DNA of 64,000 nucleotides, taken from positions 1,164,778 to 1,228,777 of the forward strand of contig NZ_JAGKTC010000001.1 of NCBI RefSeq assembly GCF_017939625.1. Direction: 5' to 3'. This DNA comes from Pseudoxanthomonas helianthi. Its GTDB lineage: Bacteria > Pseudomonadota > Gammaproteobacteria > Xanthomonadales > Xanthomonadaceae. The position numbers and the translations under genes were made by a program. Under the pieces are notes generated by a model. That model did not search any database. It worked only from the letters and a program-made list of their open reading frames with translations, and was not told the origin of the DNA. Shown one piece after another: positions 26,714 to 34,620 of the stretch (positions within the stretch are counted from its first letter, which is position 1; each line of letters starts with the position of its first letter).

Positions 26714-27769
26714 ATGAAGCCGTACCGCATCGCCTTCGTCGTACTGTTCGCCGCGCTCGCTTCGGCCTGCGCCTCGGCACCGAAACCCGCTGCGTCCGCT
26801 CCCGTCGAACCCGCACTCGTCGATGGCAGCACCTCCGTCGCCGCTGCGGAACCGGCCGCGCAAACGCCGCCGCTCGCCGACGACGCTCAGGTCGTTCCTC
26901 CTGCCGATGCCGCCACTCACGCCGTGCCTGCCGATACGGCGGGTAGCGCAAGCGCCGGCACGGCCAACGCCGCCGAGGACGACTTCGCCGCGATCTACGG
27001 CCAGGACGCCTACAACCCGGTCGCCGACCCGAACCTGCCTCCCGAGGCGCAGCTGCCGACCAGCTACGACCCCTGGGAGAAGTTCAACCGCAAGATGCAC
27101 CGCTTCAACAATGCGGTCGACCGCGCTGTCGCCAAACCGTTGGCTCGCGGTTACGTGAAGGTGGTGCCGCGGCCGATCCGGCTGGGCATCGGCAATTTCT
27201 TCGACAATCTCGGCCAGCCGTTGACCATCATCAACAGCCTGCTGCAGGGCAAGCCCGGGCGCGCGGGGCAGGCGTTGGGCCGGTTCCTGCTGAACTCGAC
27301 CCTGGGCATCGGCGGCCTGTTCGATCCCGCCAGCGATGCCGGCCTGCCGCGCAAGAGCGAGGACTTCGGCCAGACCCTCGGCACCTGGGGCTGGAAGCGT
27401 TCGCGCTACGTCGAGCTGCCGTTGTTCGGCCCGCGCACGGTGCGCGACGTGTTCGGTCTGGTCGGCGACGCGCCGCTGTCGCCGGTCCGGCAGATCGAAG
27501 AGGACCGCGTGCGCCTGGGCTTGCAGGGCCTGAACCTGGTCAACGTGCGCGCCGACCTGCTGCCGCTGGACGCGCAGCGCGAAGGCGTGCCGGACGACTA
27601 CGCGCTGGTCCGCGACGCATGGTTGCAACGGCGCAGCTACCAGATCGAAAGCGACCGCAAGCACAAGGCCGACGAGGAACTGCCGGATTACCTGAAGGAC
27701 GAGGAAGAGAACCCGACCGTGCCGATGGACGCGATGCCGGCGGTGGTGCCGATGCAGGGCGGGGGTTGA
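26714..27769 (+). CDS. mlaA: Outer-membrane lipoprotein MlaA/VacJ
   Basis: A 351-residue lipoprotein with lipobox ASAC (residues 17-20) and a long Ala/Pro-rich spacer to about residue 120. The VacJ domain follows: YDPWEKFNRKMHRFNN, NFFDNLGQPLTIINSLLQGK, FLLNSTLGIGGLFDPAS, and FGQTLGTWG. It removes phospholipids from the outer leaflet of the outer membrane and hands them to MlaC. Lying at the end of the mlaFEDCB operon, it completes the pathway in one unit, unlike in E. coli. The C-terminal tail is acidic. Confidence 0.93.
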   Translation: MKPYRIAFVVLFAALASACASAPKPAASAPVEPALVDGSTSVAAAEPAAQTPPLADDAQVVPPADAATHAVPADTAGSASAGTANAAEDDFAAIYGQDAYNPVADPNLPPEAQLPTSYDPWEKFNRKMHRFNNAVDRAVAKPLARGYVKVVPRPIRLGIGNFFDNLGQPLTIINSLLQGKPGRAGQALGRFLLNSTLGIGGLFDPASDAGLPRKSEDFGQTLGTWGWKRSRYVELPLFGPRTVRDVFGLVGDAPLSPVRQIEEDRVRLGLQGLNLVNVRADLLPLDAQREGVPDDYALVRDAWLQRRSYQIESDRKHKADEELPDYLKDEEENPTVPMDAMPAVVPMQGGG

Positions 27770-27775
27770 GTTTTT

Positions 27776-27796
27776 CCTTCTCCCAGCGGGAGAAGG
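27776..27796. repeat. Hairpin between convergent mlaA and rmuC
   Basis: Perfect 9-bp stem CCTTCTCCC/GGGAGAAGG with loop AGC, flanked by TTTTT on the left and AAAAA on the right. It probably separates the convergent transcripts, but a T-tract does not follow the stem on either strand. Confidence 0.5.
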
Positions 27797-27812
27797 GTTA
27801 AAAAGCCACCGC

Positions 27813-29186
27813 TCATTCGTCCTCGTCTGCCCGGGCCTCGGGCTCCGGTTCTTCCTGGTCCAGCTCGCCCAGCAACGCCTGCGTCTGCTCCTGCCCCAAC
27901 GACTCCACGCCACGCAGCTTGCGCTCGATGGTGCGGGTCTTACGACTGGCGTCGCCCAGGCTCTTGCCGACCGTGTTGATCTGCTTTTCCGCTTTCTCGA
28001 GGATGCCGGCGAACTTGCCGAACTCGCTCTTCACCGCGCCCAGCAGGCTCCAAACCTCGCTGGAGCGCTGTTCGATAGCGAGAGTCCGGAAACCCATCTG
28101 CAGGCTGTTGAGCAATGCCGTCACCGTGGTCGGGCCGGCGATCACCACGCGGTGTTCGCGCTGCAGCAGGTCGACCAGGCCGGGTCGGCGGATGACTTCG
28201 GCATACAAGCCTTCGGTCGGCAGGAACATCACCGCGAAATCGGTGGTCTGCGGAGGCGCGATGTATTTGTCGCTGATCGACTTGGCCTGGACGCGAATGG
28301 CCCGTTCGAGTTGCGCGCCCGTCGCACGCACCGCTTCGACGTCGCCCTGTTCCTGCGCGTTGAGCAGCTTTTCGTAATCCTCGTGCGGAAACTTGGAATC
28401 CAGCGGTAGCCAAACCGGTGCGTCGTGCGCGCCGCGTCCGGGCAGACGCACGGCGAAATCCACCTTCTCGTTGCTTTCCATCCGAACGTTGACGCCGCGC
28501 GCGTACTGTTCGGCGGTGAGCGTTTGTTCGAGGATGTTCTCCAGCTGCACTTCGCCCCAACTGCCGCGGTTCTTGACGTTGGTCAGCACGCGCTTGAGGT
28601 CGCCCACGCCGGTGGCGAGCTGCTGCATCTCGCCCAGTCCGCGCTGCACCTGCTCCAATCGCTCGGACACCAGTTTGAAGCTCGAATCCAGTCGCGTGTT
28701 GAGCGTGCTTTGCAGCTTCTCGTCGACCGTTTCCCGCATCTTCTCCAGTTTCCGGGCATTGTCTTCCTGCAGCGCACGCAGCTGCTGTTCCAGCGTGGCG
28801 CGCATCTCGCCGATGCGCAGCTCATTGCGTTGGGTCAGTTCGCGCAATTGTGCGGACAGGGTGTCGGCGAACTGCTGCTGGCGCAGCGTCAATTCCGTGC
28901 GCGACTTGTGCGCGTCTTCGGTCAAGGCCGCGCGCAGCACGTCCAGGCGCTGGTCGGTGCGCTCGGTCAGGTCGGCCAGGCTGCGGCCGAAGCCGCCGAT
29001 GCGTTGCTCCTGCGCCGCCGACAGGCTGTCCAGTTGCTGGCGCAACTCGCCGCGGCCGTCGCGCTGCTCTTCGCGCAGCGCGCGTTCCAGCACGCGTTCG
29101 GGCTTGCGCAGCAGCAACACGACCAGCAGAACGACGATGGTCACGGCAAGACCGAGCAGGGCGATCAGGAGAGTCTGGTTATCCAT
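27813..29186 (-). CDS. rmuC: DNA recombination protein RmuC
   Basis: A 457-residue protein with an N-terminal membrane anchor (LLIALLGLAVTIVVLLVVLLL), a long coiled coil (about residues 35-190), and the RmuC core: LTNVKNRGSWGEVQLENILEQ, LPLDSKFPHEDYE, FAVMFLPTEGLYAEV, and AGPTTVTALLNSLQMGF. The core resembles a PD-(D/E)XK-like nuclease. It limits inversion or rearrangement at short repeats in E. coli. The C-terminal end is acidic. Confidence 0.95.
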   Translation of the reverse strand: MDNQTLLIALLGLAVTIVVLLVVLLLRKPERVLERALREEQRDGRGELRQQLDSLSAAQEQRIGGFGRSLADLTERTDQRLDVLRAALTEDAHKSRTELTLRQQQFADTLSAQLRELTQRNELRIGEMRATLEQQLRALQEDNARKLEKMRETVDEKLQSTLNTRLDSSFKLVSERLEQVQRGLGEMQQLATGVGDLKRVLTNVKNRGSWGEVQLENILEQTLTAEQYARGVNVRMESNEKVDFAVRLPGRGAHDAPVWLPLDSKFPHEDYEKLLNAQEQGDVEAVRATGAQLERAIRVQAKSISDKYIAPPQTTDFAVMFLPTEGLYAEVIRRPGLVDLLQREHRVVIAGPTTVTALLNSLQMGFRTLAIEQRSSEVWSLLGAVKSEFGKFAGILEKAEKQINTVGKSLGDASRKTRTIERKLRGVESLGQEQTQALLGELDQEEPEPEARADEDE

Positions 29187-29273
29187 GCGGACAGTGTAGC
29201 CGTCCGCGTCTCAACGGATGATCCGCCCTGGGCGCTTCGGTTTATCCTGCGCGTCGGGAGCGAGGGGAAAAAG

Positions 29274-29603
29274 ATGATCCTGTGGGGCTGGGCCGAGCGC
29301 ACGATCGAGTTCGACCTGCACGAGCGCGAATTCTGCGAATGCTGCGCGGAGCCGCGCGACTTCGGTGTGCGCCTGAAGTACGGCTACGGGCATTTCTACC
29401 ATCTGTTCGGCTGGGTACGGCACCAGCAGTACCAACTGGTGTGCCCGGTGTGCAGCCACGGGTGGTTGCTGAACCCGGACAGCGCACGGGCGCTGCTCGG
29501 TGGCGAGCCGATTCCGTTCTACCAGCGCCATGGCTGGTGGGTGATGCTGGCATTGGCGGCGATCGTCGGTATCGCGGCTTACATTCGTCACCATCCTGCC
29601 TGA
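29274..29603 (+). CDS. Zinc-ribbon membrane protein, unknown function
   Basis: A 109-residue protein with two Cys pairs, CECC near residue 22 and CPVC near residue 58, forming a probable zinc ribbon. One C-terminal membrane helix follows (WWVMLALAAIVGIAAYI). GAGGGG precedes the ATG. Zinc-ribbon, single-helix proteins of this type are common but uncharacterised. It is divergent from rmuC. Confidence 0.7.
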   Translation: MILWGWAERTIEFDLHEREFCECCAEPRDFGVRLKYGYGHFYHLFGWVRHQQYQLVCPVCSHGWLLNPDSARALLGGEPIPFYQRHGWWVMLALAAIVGIAAYIRHHPA

Positions 29604-29658
29604 AACCTGTCCTTCCCGGCCGACGGCCCCCGTTTCTGCGGGAATGGAGGACCCAACC

Positions 29659-30897
29659 ATGCGCAGGATCGAAAGAATCGCGGCCGCCATGCGCGCACCG
29701 CTCGCCATCGCCCTGCTCGCCACGGGGTTGTCCGTGCGGGCCGATGCGATCACCGACTGCAACATCGAAGCCGGCAAGATCATCATGGCCGCGGACATGA
29801 AGCCGCCACCAGCCAATCGCGTGTTGGCGATCGTCCACACCGCGACCTACGAAGCGGTCAATGCCATTACCCACCGCTATCCGGACGACGGTCTCATGCT
29901 GGGCGCCACGCCCGATGCGTCGATCGACGCCGCAGTGGCCGCGGCCAGCCATGCCGCCCTGTCGAAGTTGCTGCCGGCGCAGCAAGCCGCGATCGACGCG
30001 TCCTACCAGGCCACGCTCGCGAAGATCGCCGACAATCCGGCGAAGTCGGCTGGGCTCGGTATCGGCGAACGCGCCGCACAGGCGGTGCTGACCGCGCGCG
30101 AGAACGACGGCATCGCGGGCGCCGAAGCCTATCGGCCGCAAACCGCCGCCGGCGTTTACGTGCCGACTGCGCTGCCCGCGGTATCGCAATGGCCGGGGCG
30201 AAAGCCCTGGCTGATGGCCAGCGCGGCGCAGTTCCGCCCCGATCCGCCACCGACCTTGGCCGGCGAAACCTGGGCGCGCGACTACAACGAGATCAAGGCG
30301 ATGGGCGCGAAAAACAGCACGGCGCGCAGCGCCGAGCAGACCGCCGTCGCCAGGTTCTGGGAAGCGACCCTGCCGCCGATCTACTACGGCGTGGTGCGTT
30401 CGGTCGCGGACATGCCCGGCCGCGACGTGACCCGCAACGCCCGCCTGTACGCGACGGTGGCACAGGCGGTGGACGATGCGCTGATCGCCGTGTTCGACGC
30501 CAAGTACCACTACGGTTTCTGGCGGCCGATCACCGCGATCCGCAACGGCGACAACGACGGCAACAACGCCACCGAGCGCGACGCGTCGTGGGTACCGTTC
30601 ATCGATACGCCGATGCATCCCGAATATCCGTGCGCCCACTGCATCGTCGCCAGCACGGTCGGTACGGTGTTGAAGGCGGAGCTGGGCGGTACGCCGGCGC
30701 CCAGGCTGACCACGACCAGCTATACGGCCGGCGATGTGGCGCGCAGCTGGACCAGCATCGATGCCTTCGTCGACGAAGTGTCGAACGCGCGCATCTGGGA
30801 TGGCGTGCATTTCCGCAACTCCACTGAGGTGGGCAAGGCCATGGGCCGGCAGGTCGGCGAGCTAGCGGCGCAACGGTATTTGCAGGCGAAACCCTAG
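29659..30897 (+). CDS. Exported vanadium-haloperoxidase-like PAP2-superfamily protein
   Basis: A 412-residue protein with a signal peptide (LAIALLATGLSVRADA). The haloperoxidase/phosphatase active-site motifs appear as KYHYGFWRPITAIR (motif 1 K and RP), HPEYPCAHCIVAS (motif 2, PCAHC where PSGHS is usual) and ARIWDGVHFRNSTEVGK (motif 3 R and H). Phosphate- or vanadate-binding Arg/Lys/His are therefore present, but the Ser and Gly of motif 2 are replaced by Cys and Ala. The start at 29659 follows GGAGGA. Soluble periplasmic enzyme; acid phosphatase or haloperoxidase activity cannot be told from sequence. Confidence 0.82.
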   Translation: MRRIERIAAAMRAPLAIALLATGLSVRADAITDCNIEAGKIIMAADMKPPPANRVLAIVHTATYEAVNAITHRYPDDGLMLGATPDASIDAAVAAASHAALSKLLPAQQAAIDASYQATLAKIADNPAKSAGLGIGERAAQAVLTARENDGIAGAEAYRPQTAAGVYVPTALPAVSQWPGRKPWLMASAAQFRPDPPPTLAGETWARDYNEIKAMGAKNSTARSAEQTAVARFWEATLPPIYYGVVRSVADMPGRDVTRNARLYATVAQAVDDALIAVFDAKYHYGFWRPITAIRNGDNDGNNATERDASWVPFIDTPMHPEYPCAHCIVASTVGTVLKAELGGTPAPRLTTTSYTAGDVARSWTSIDAFVDEVSNARIWDGVHFRNSTEVGKAMGRQVGELAAQRYLQAKP

Positions 30898-30919
30898 TCG
30901 GGACCCCTGCTCGGTTCCC

Positions 30920-30991
30920 GTGGGAACGACGTAAGTCGCGAATCCCTGTCCTCTATTGAGGAAGAGCTTTCGCGACTTACGTCGCTCCCAC
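30920..30991. repeat. REPIN of GTGGGA family
   Basis: Inverted pair GTGGGAACGACGTAAGTCGCGA ... TCGCGACTTACGTCGCTCCCAC. Headed by GTGG instead of GTAG. Confidence 0.85.
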
Positions 30992-31102
30992 CGGGAAGGA
31001 TGATCGCGTCCGGTTGGGTGTCGCGGGGCGCGTCTCAATCGTTGCGCCGGTGCGCTGTTATTCTCGCTTCCCCGACAGCACAGCACGGATGGCTCCAGCC
31101 CA

Positions 31103-31492
31103 ATGAACGAATCCAAGCTCAACGAATACCTGGTCATTTCCCGCGGCCAATGGGACGCGGACGCTTCCCCGGAAACGATCCAGGCGGCGATCGACCAGTT
31201 CTACGATTGGCTGGACGCGCACGTCGCCGCGGGGCACATGCGCAGGGGTTCGCGGCTGACCCGCGAGGTCGCGCTGGTGACGCGGAAACGCACGGTCACC
31301 GACGGACCGTTCGCCGAGATCAAGGAAATGATCGGCGGCTTCTGGTTCGTTCTGGCGCCGTCGCTGGAAGCGGCCGCGCAGTTGCTGTCGGACAGCCCGA
31401 CGGTGCAGCAGGGCATCTTCTACGAAGTCCGACCGCTGGATCCGGAGCGGGCAAGCGCGCACGTCGTCAGCAGCGAGACGCCTAACCAGTAG
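31103..31492 (+). CDS. YCII-related domain protein
   Basis: A 129-residue protein with the YCII fold: EYLVISRGQWDADASPE and the family hallmark TVTDGPFAEIKEMIGGFWFV, then a C-terminal VRPLDP. The fold is dimeric ferredoxin-like with a conserved Asp and His; some relatives are dehydrochlorinases or sigma-factor partners, but most are uncharacterised. No sigma-70-like gene is next to it. REP repeats bound it on both sides. Confidence 0.82.
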   Translation: MNESKLNEYLVISRGQWDADASPETIQAAIDQFYDWLDAHVAAGHMRRGSRLTREVALVTRKRTVTDGPFAEIKEMIGGFWFVLAPSLEAAAQLLSDSPTVQQGIFYEVRPLDPERASAHVVSSETPNQ

Positions 31493-31500
31493 AAACTCTC

Positions 31501-31650
31501 GTGGAAGCGGCCAGGGCCGCGAGTGCTTTTGCTTCGGCTTTTGTGGAGCGGGGCTTGCTCCGCTGTTTCCGATCCAATACGGCAAGGCAGAAGCAGCGGG
31601 GCAAGCCCCGCTCTACGATGTAAGGCATTCGCGGCCAAGGCCGCTCCCAC
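31501..31650. repeat. Nested double REPIN
   Basis: The outer pair GTGGAAGCGGCCAGGGCCGCGA (31501 on) and CGCGGCCAAGGCCGCTCCCAC (to 31650) encloses an inner pair of another sub-family, GTGGAGCGGGGCTTGCTCCGCT (31543 on) and AGCGGGGCAAGCCCCGCTCTAC (to 31616). Confidence 0.85.
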
Positions 31651-31730
31651 GGGTTTCGATGCGCCAAACGTCGCATTCGCCCGCGCGTTGCGCGACACTT
31701 GCGCGCAACTCCTTCGTCCGCAGGCCGCGC

Positions 31731-33146
31731 ATGACCTGGTTCCGCCGCAAGTCGCTCGACACCATCACCCAGCACGAGGAAGGCCGCCGGCTGGTGCCCA
31801 CGCTGGGCTGGCCGCACCTGATCGCGCTGGGCATCGGCGCCATCGTCGGCACCGGCATCTACACGTTGATCGGCGTCGGCGCCAACCTCGCCGGGCCAGC
31901 CGTGCTGATCTCCTTCGTCATCGCCGGCGTGGTCTGTGCCTGCGCGGCGCTGGCCTATGCTGAGCTGTCGACGATGATGCCGGCCGCCGGCAGCGCCTAC
32001 ACCTACAGCTACGCGGTGCTGGGCGAAACCATCGCCTGGGTGGTCGGCTGGAGCCTGATCCTCGAATACTCGCTGGTGGTCAGCACGGTCGCGGTGGGCT
32101 GGTCGGGCTATGCGGTCGGTTTCCTGCGCGGCCTGGGCGTCGACTTGCCGCTGGCGTTGACCGCCGGACCGCATGCAGGCGGCCTGATCAACCTGCCGGC
32201 GGTGCTGATCACATTCGTCGTCGCCGGCCTGCTGATCGCCGGCACCCGCGAAAGCGCCACGCTCAACGCGTTCCTGGTGGTGGCGAAGATCATCGCGCTG
32301 GCGGTATTCGTCGCGATCGCCTTGCCGAACTTCGACGCGGCCAACCTGCATCCATTCATGCCCTACGGCTTTGCCGAATCGAGCGGCGCGGACGGCGTGA
32401 AGCACGGCGTGATGGCTGCGGCGGCGATCATCTTCTTCGCCTTCTACGGCTTCGACGCGATTTCCACCGCCGCCGAGGAAACCAAGAATCCCGGCCGCGA
32501 CCTGTCTATCGGCATCATCGGTTCGATGGTCGGCTGCACGCTGATCTACCTGGTCGTCGCACTGGCCGCGGTCGGCGCGATGAGCTTCGCCGTGTTCGGC
32601 AAGAGCGCCGAGCCGCTGGCGCTGATCATGCGCGAGCTGGGCCATGGCAGCGCGGCGAAGATCGTCGCGGCGGCGGCGGTGATCGCGTTGCCGACGGTGC
32701 TGCTGGCGTTCTTCTACGGACAGAGCCGCATCTTCTTCGTGATGGCGCGCGATGGCTTGCTGCCACGTAGCCTGTCCAAGGTCAGCAAACGTGGCACGCC
32801 GGTGGCGATCACCGTATTCACCGCGATCGTCACTTCGGCGCTGGCCGGCATCGCCCGCCTCGACGAGATCGCCGCGCTGGCCAACGCCGGCACGCTGATC
32901 GCCTTCATCGCCGTCGGCGCGTGCCTGCTGGTGCTGCGCAAGCGCGAACCGGATCGGCCGCGCGTGTTCCGCGCGCCGCTGGCGTGGCTGGTCGGCCCGG
33001 TCGCGATCCTCGGTTGCATCTACCTGTTCAGCAGCCTGCCGACCCGGACCCAGCTGTGGTGCCTGCTATGGAACGCCTTCGGCCTGCTGGTCTACCTGCT
33101 CTACAGCCGTCGCACCAGCCTGCTGGCGAAGGGGCAGGACGCCTGA
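31731..33146 (+). CDS. APC-family amino acid permease (YfnA/CAT-like)
   Basis: A 471-residue transporter with about 12 helices. LGWPHLIALGIGAIVGTGIYTLIG opens helix 1 with the substrate-binding G-x-G turn, followed by LAYAELSTMMPAAGSAYTYSY and FFAFYGFDAISTAAEETKNP (helix 6 region and cationic amino acid transporter signature). It ends RRTSLLAKGQDA. The ATG at 31731 gives the family-typical N-terminus (FRRKSLDTITQ). Probably imports amino acids by proton symport; specificity unknown. Confidence 0.9.
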   Translation: MTWFRRKSLDTITQHEEGRRLVPTLGWPHLIALGIGAIVGTGIYTLIGVGANLAGPAVLISFVIAGVVCACAALAYAELSTMMPAAGSAYTYSYAVLGETIAWVVGWSLILEYSLVVSTVAVGWSGYAVGFLRGLGVDLPLALTAGPHAGGLINLPAVLITFVVAGLLIAGTRESATLNAFLVVAKIIALAVFVAIALPNFDAANLHPFMPYGFAESSGADGVKHGVMAAAAIIFFAFYGFDAISTAAEETKNPGRDLSIGIIGSMVGCTLIYLVVALAAVGAMSFAVFGKSAEPLALIMRELGHGSAAKIVAAAAVIALPTVLLAFFYGQSRIFFVMARDGLLPRSLSKVSKRGTPVAITVFTAIVTSALAGIARLDEIAALANAGTLIAFIAVGACLLVLRKREPDRPRVFRAPLAWLVGPVAILGCIYLFSSLPTRTQLWCLLWNAFGLLVYLLYSRRTSLLAKGQDA

Positions 33147-33147
33147 T

Positions 33148-33169
33148 GTAGGGTGGGCCTGGGCCCACC
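33148..33169. repeat. Single REP unit (GTAGGGTGGGC family)
   Basis: GTAGGGTGGGCCTGGGCCCACC, a lone palindromic unit between the convergent permease and rlmI genes. Confidence 0.8.
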
Positions 33170-33175
33170 TGCACA

Positions 33176-34357
33176 TCAATCCACTACGCGGCAGAACACC
33201 GCCTTGAGATAACGCGATTCCTGCACGTGGGCCATGAACGGGTGGTCGGCGCCGGCGCCTGCGACCTTCAGCACCTGGATCGTGCGTCCGGCATAGAACG
33301 CGGCGCGGCGCAGCATGTCGAGGAACTGCTCCTCGCTCACCAGCCCGGTGCAGGAGAACGTCGCGAACAGTCCGCCCGGCTTGACCACGCCCAGCGCGAG
33401 CTTGTTCATGTCGAGGTATTTCTTCAGCGCATTGATGACCTGGTCGCGGTCGCGGGTCATCTTGGCCGGGTCGAGGATCACCACGTCGTACTGGTCGCCG
33501 CGCGTGGCCGCGTCGCGCAGGTAGGGGAAGATGTCGGCCTGCACGAACTTCGGCCGCACCTGGTTGAGCTTGGCGTTGCCCTTGGCGATCTCGATCACGT
33601 CGGCATCGATGTCTACGCCGAGTACTTCCTCGGCGCCGCGCACCGCCGCATACACGGCGAAACCGCCCGTGTTGCAGCACAGGTCGAGCACGCGCTTGCC
33701 CGCGCACTGGCGGCTCAGCCATTCGCGGTTCTCGCGCTGGTCGGCGAAGAAGCCGGTCTTGTGCGCGCCGGCCGGATCGGCGCGGAACCTGATCCCGTAT
33801 TCCTCGATCACCGCCGGCGCGGTGCCGCTGGTGTTGTGGAAGTCGAACGACTCCTGTTTCTGCACGTGCTCGTCGGCGAAGCTGTGGAAACGGCAACCGG
33901 GGAATTGCATGCGCAACGCGTCGTAGACCCATTCGCGATGGCGGAACATGCCGGCGCTGAAGAACTCGACCACCAGCAGGTCGTCGTAACGGTCCACGAC
34001 CAGGCCGGACAGGCCATCGCCTTCGCTGTGCACCACGCGCCAGGCGTTGGAGATCTCGTCCAGCTTCAGCACATCGCGCCGCAGCGACACCGCCTCCGCG
34101 ATCTTGCGCGCGAACCAGCCCTGGTCGACGGCGATGTCGGGATGGGTCTCGAGGATGCGCACGGCGATACGCGAATGGCCGTTGTAGAAACCGCGGCCCA
34201 CGAAGACGCCATCGACCCCGACCACGTCGACGATGCTGCCGGGCTTGGGCCGCTGCGCGGGTTTTTCGACCAGTTTCTGGAAGATCCACGGATGGCTGGA
34301 ACGCCACGCGTTCTTCAGGCGGACCACGGGCAATTCGGCGGGATTCGGTGCGTTCAT
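33176..34357 (-). CDS. rlmI: 23S rRNA (cytosine-C5)-methyltransferase RlmI family
   Basis: A 393-residue class I methyltransferase. It has an N-terminal PUA-like RNA-binding domain (SSHPWIFQKLVE, DVVGVDGVFVGRGFYN), a central EEHR-like domain (GDGLSGLVVDRYDD, FADQRENREWL) and a Rossmann domain with the SAM motif VLDLCCNTGGFAVYAA, motif IV VILDPAKM and the catalytic Cys in FATFSCTG. It methylates C1962-type cytosine of 23S rRNA. The ATG at 34357 is unambiguous. Confidence 0.92.
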   Translation of the reverse strand: MNAPNPAELPVVRLKNAWRSSHPWIFQKLVEKPAQRPKPGSIVDVVGVDGVFVGRGFYNGHSRIAVRILETHPDIAVDQGWFARKIAEAVSLRRDVLKLDEISNAWRVVHSEGDGLSGLVVDRYDDLLVVEFFSAGMFRHREWVYDALRMQFPGCRFHSFADEHVQKQESFDFHNTSGTAPAVIEEYGIRFRADPAGAHKTGFFADQRENREWLSRQCAGKRVLDLCCNTGGFAVYAAVRGAEEVLGVDIDADVIEIAKGNAKLNQVRPKFVQADIFPYLRDAATRGDQYDVVILDPAKMTRDRDQVINALKKYLDMNKLALGVVKPGGLFATFSCTGLVSEEQFLDMLRRAAFYAGRTIQVLKVAGAGADHPFMAHVQESRYLKAVFCRVVD

Positions 34358-34413
34358 GAACGTATTCTACCGGGGCGGTTGACCCGATCCGCCGCGACCG
34401 GGACAATCCGCCT

Positions 34414-34606
34414 CGAAGGGGAGTAGCTCCCGACGTCGTGGCCGTCATTTCGAGCCTGAACCAGGCTCCGGTCCGGCGGCAACCACGGGTATTCCGTGGT
34501 TGCGAGCGAGACCTTCGCCGCGATGGCGAAGGTTTGCGCTGGAACCCCGAAAAGCCGGTTTCCGATGCACGCCTCGGCCTTGCGGTCCGAGGCGTTCTCG
34601 TTTTCG
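34414..34606 (+). ncRNA. yybP-ykoY manganese riboswitch leader of the TerC gene
   Basis: The aptamer spans about 34414-34517. The 5' strand CGAAGGGGAGTAGC and 3' strand GAGCGAGACCTTCG carry the conserved yybP-ykoY bulges and pair through P1 (CGAAGG/CCTTCG). Two internal hairpins (GAGCCTG/CAGGCTC and AACCACGG/CCGTGGTT) lie between. The 3' P1 strand can instead pair in ACCTTCGCC/GGCGAAGGT (34511-34533), which excludes P1. A 9-bp stem ACGCCTCGG/CCGAGGCGT (34569-34595) then precedes TTCTCGTTTTC, a likely terminator. Downstream TerC proteins are the classic partners of this Mn2+ riboswitch. Confidence 0.88.
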
Positions 34607-34620
34607 AACCGGAGTTCTGC

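Noticed and set aside
31501-31650. Possible CRISPR array
   Set aside because: The repeats are inverted and palindromic with no regular spacers and no cas genes; they are REP elements.
34438-34620. N-terminal extension of the TerC gene from an upstream start
   Set aside because: The segment is the Mn2+ riboswitch; the ATG at 34621 has a proper ribosome site and gives the family N-terminus.
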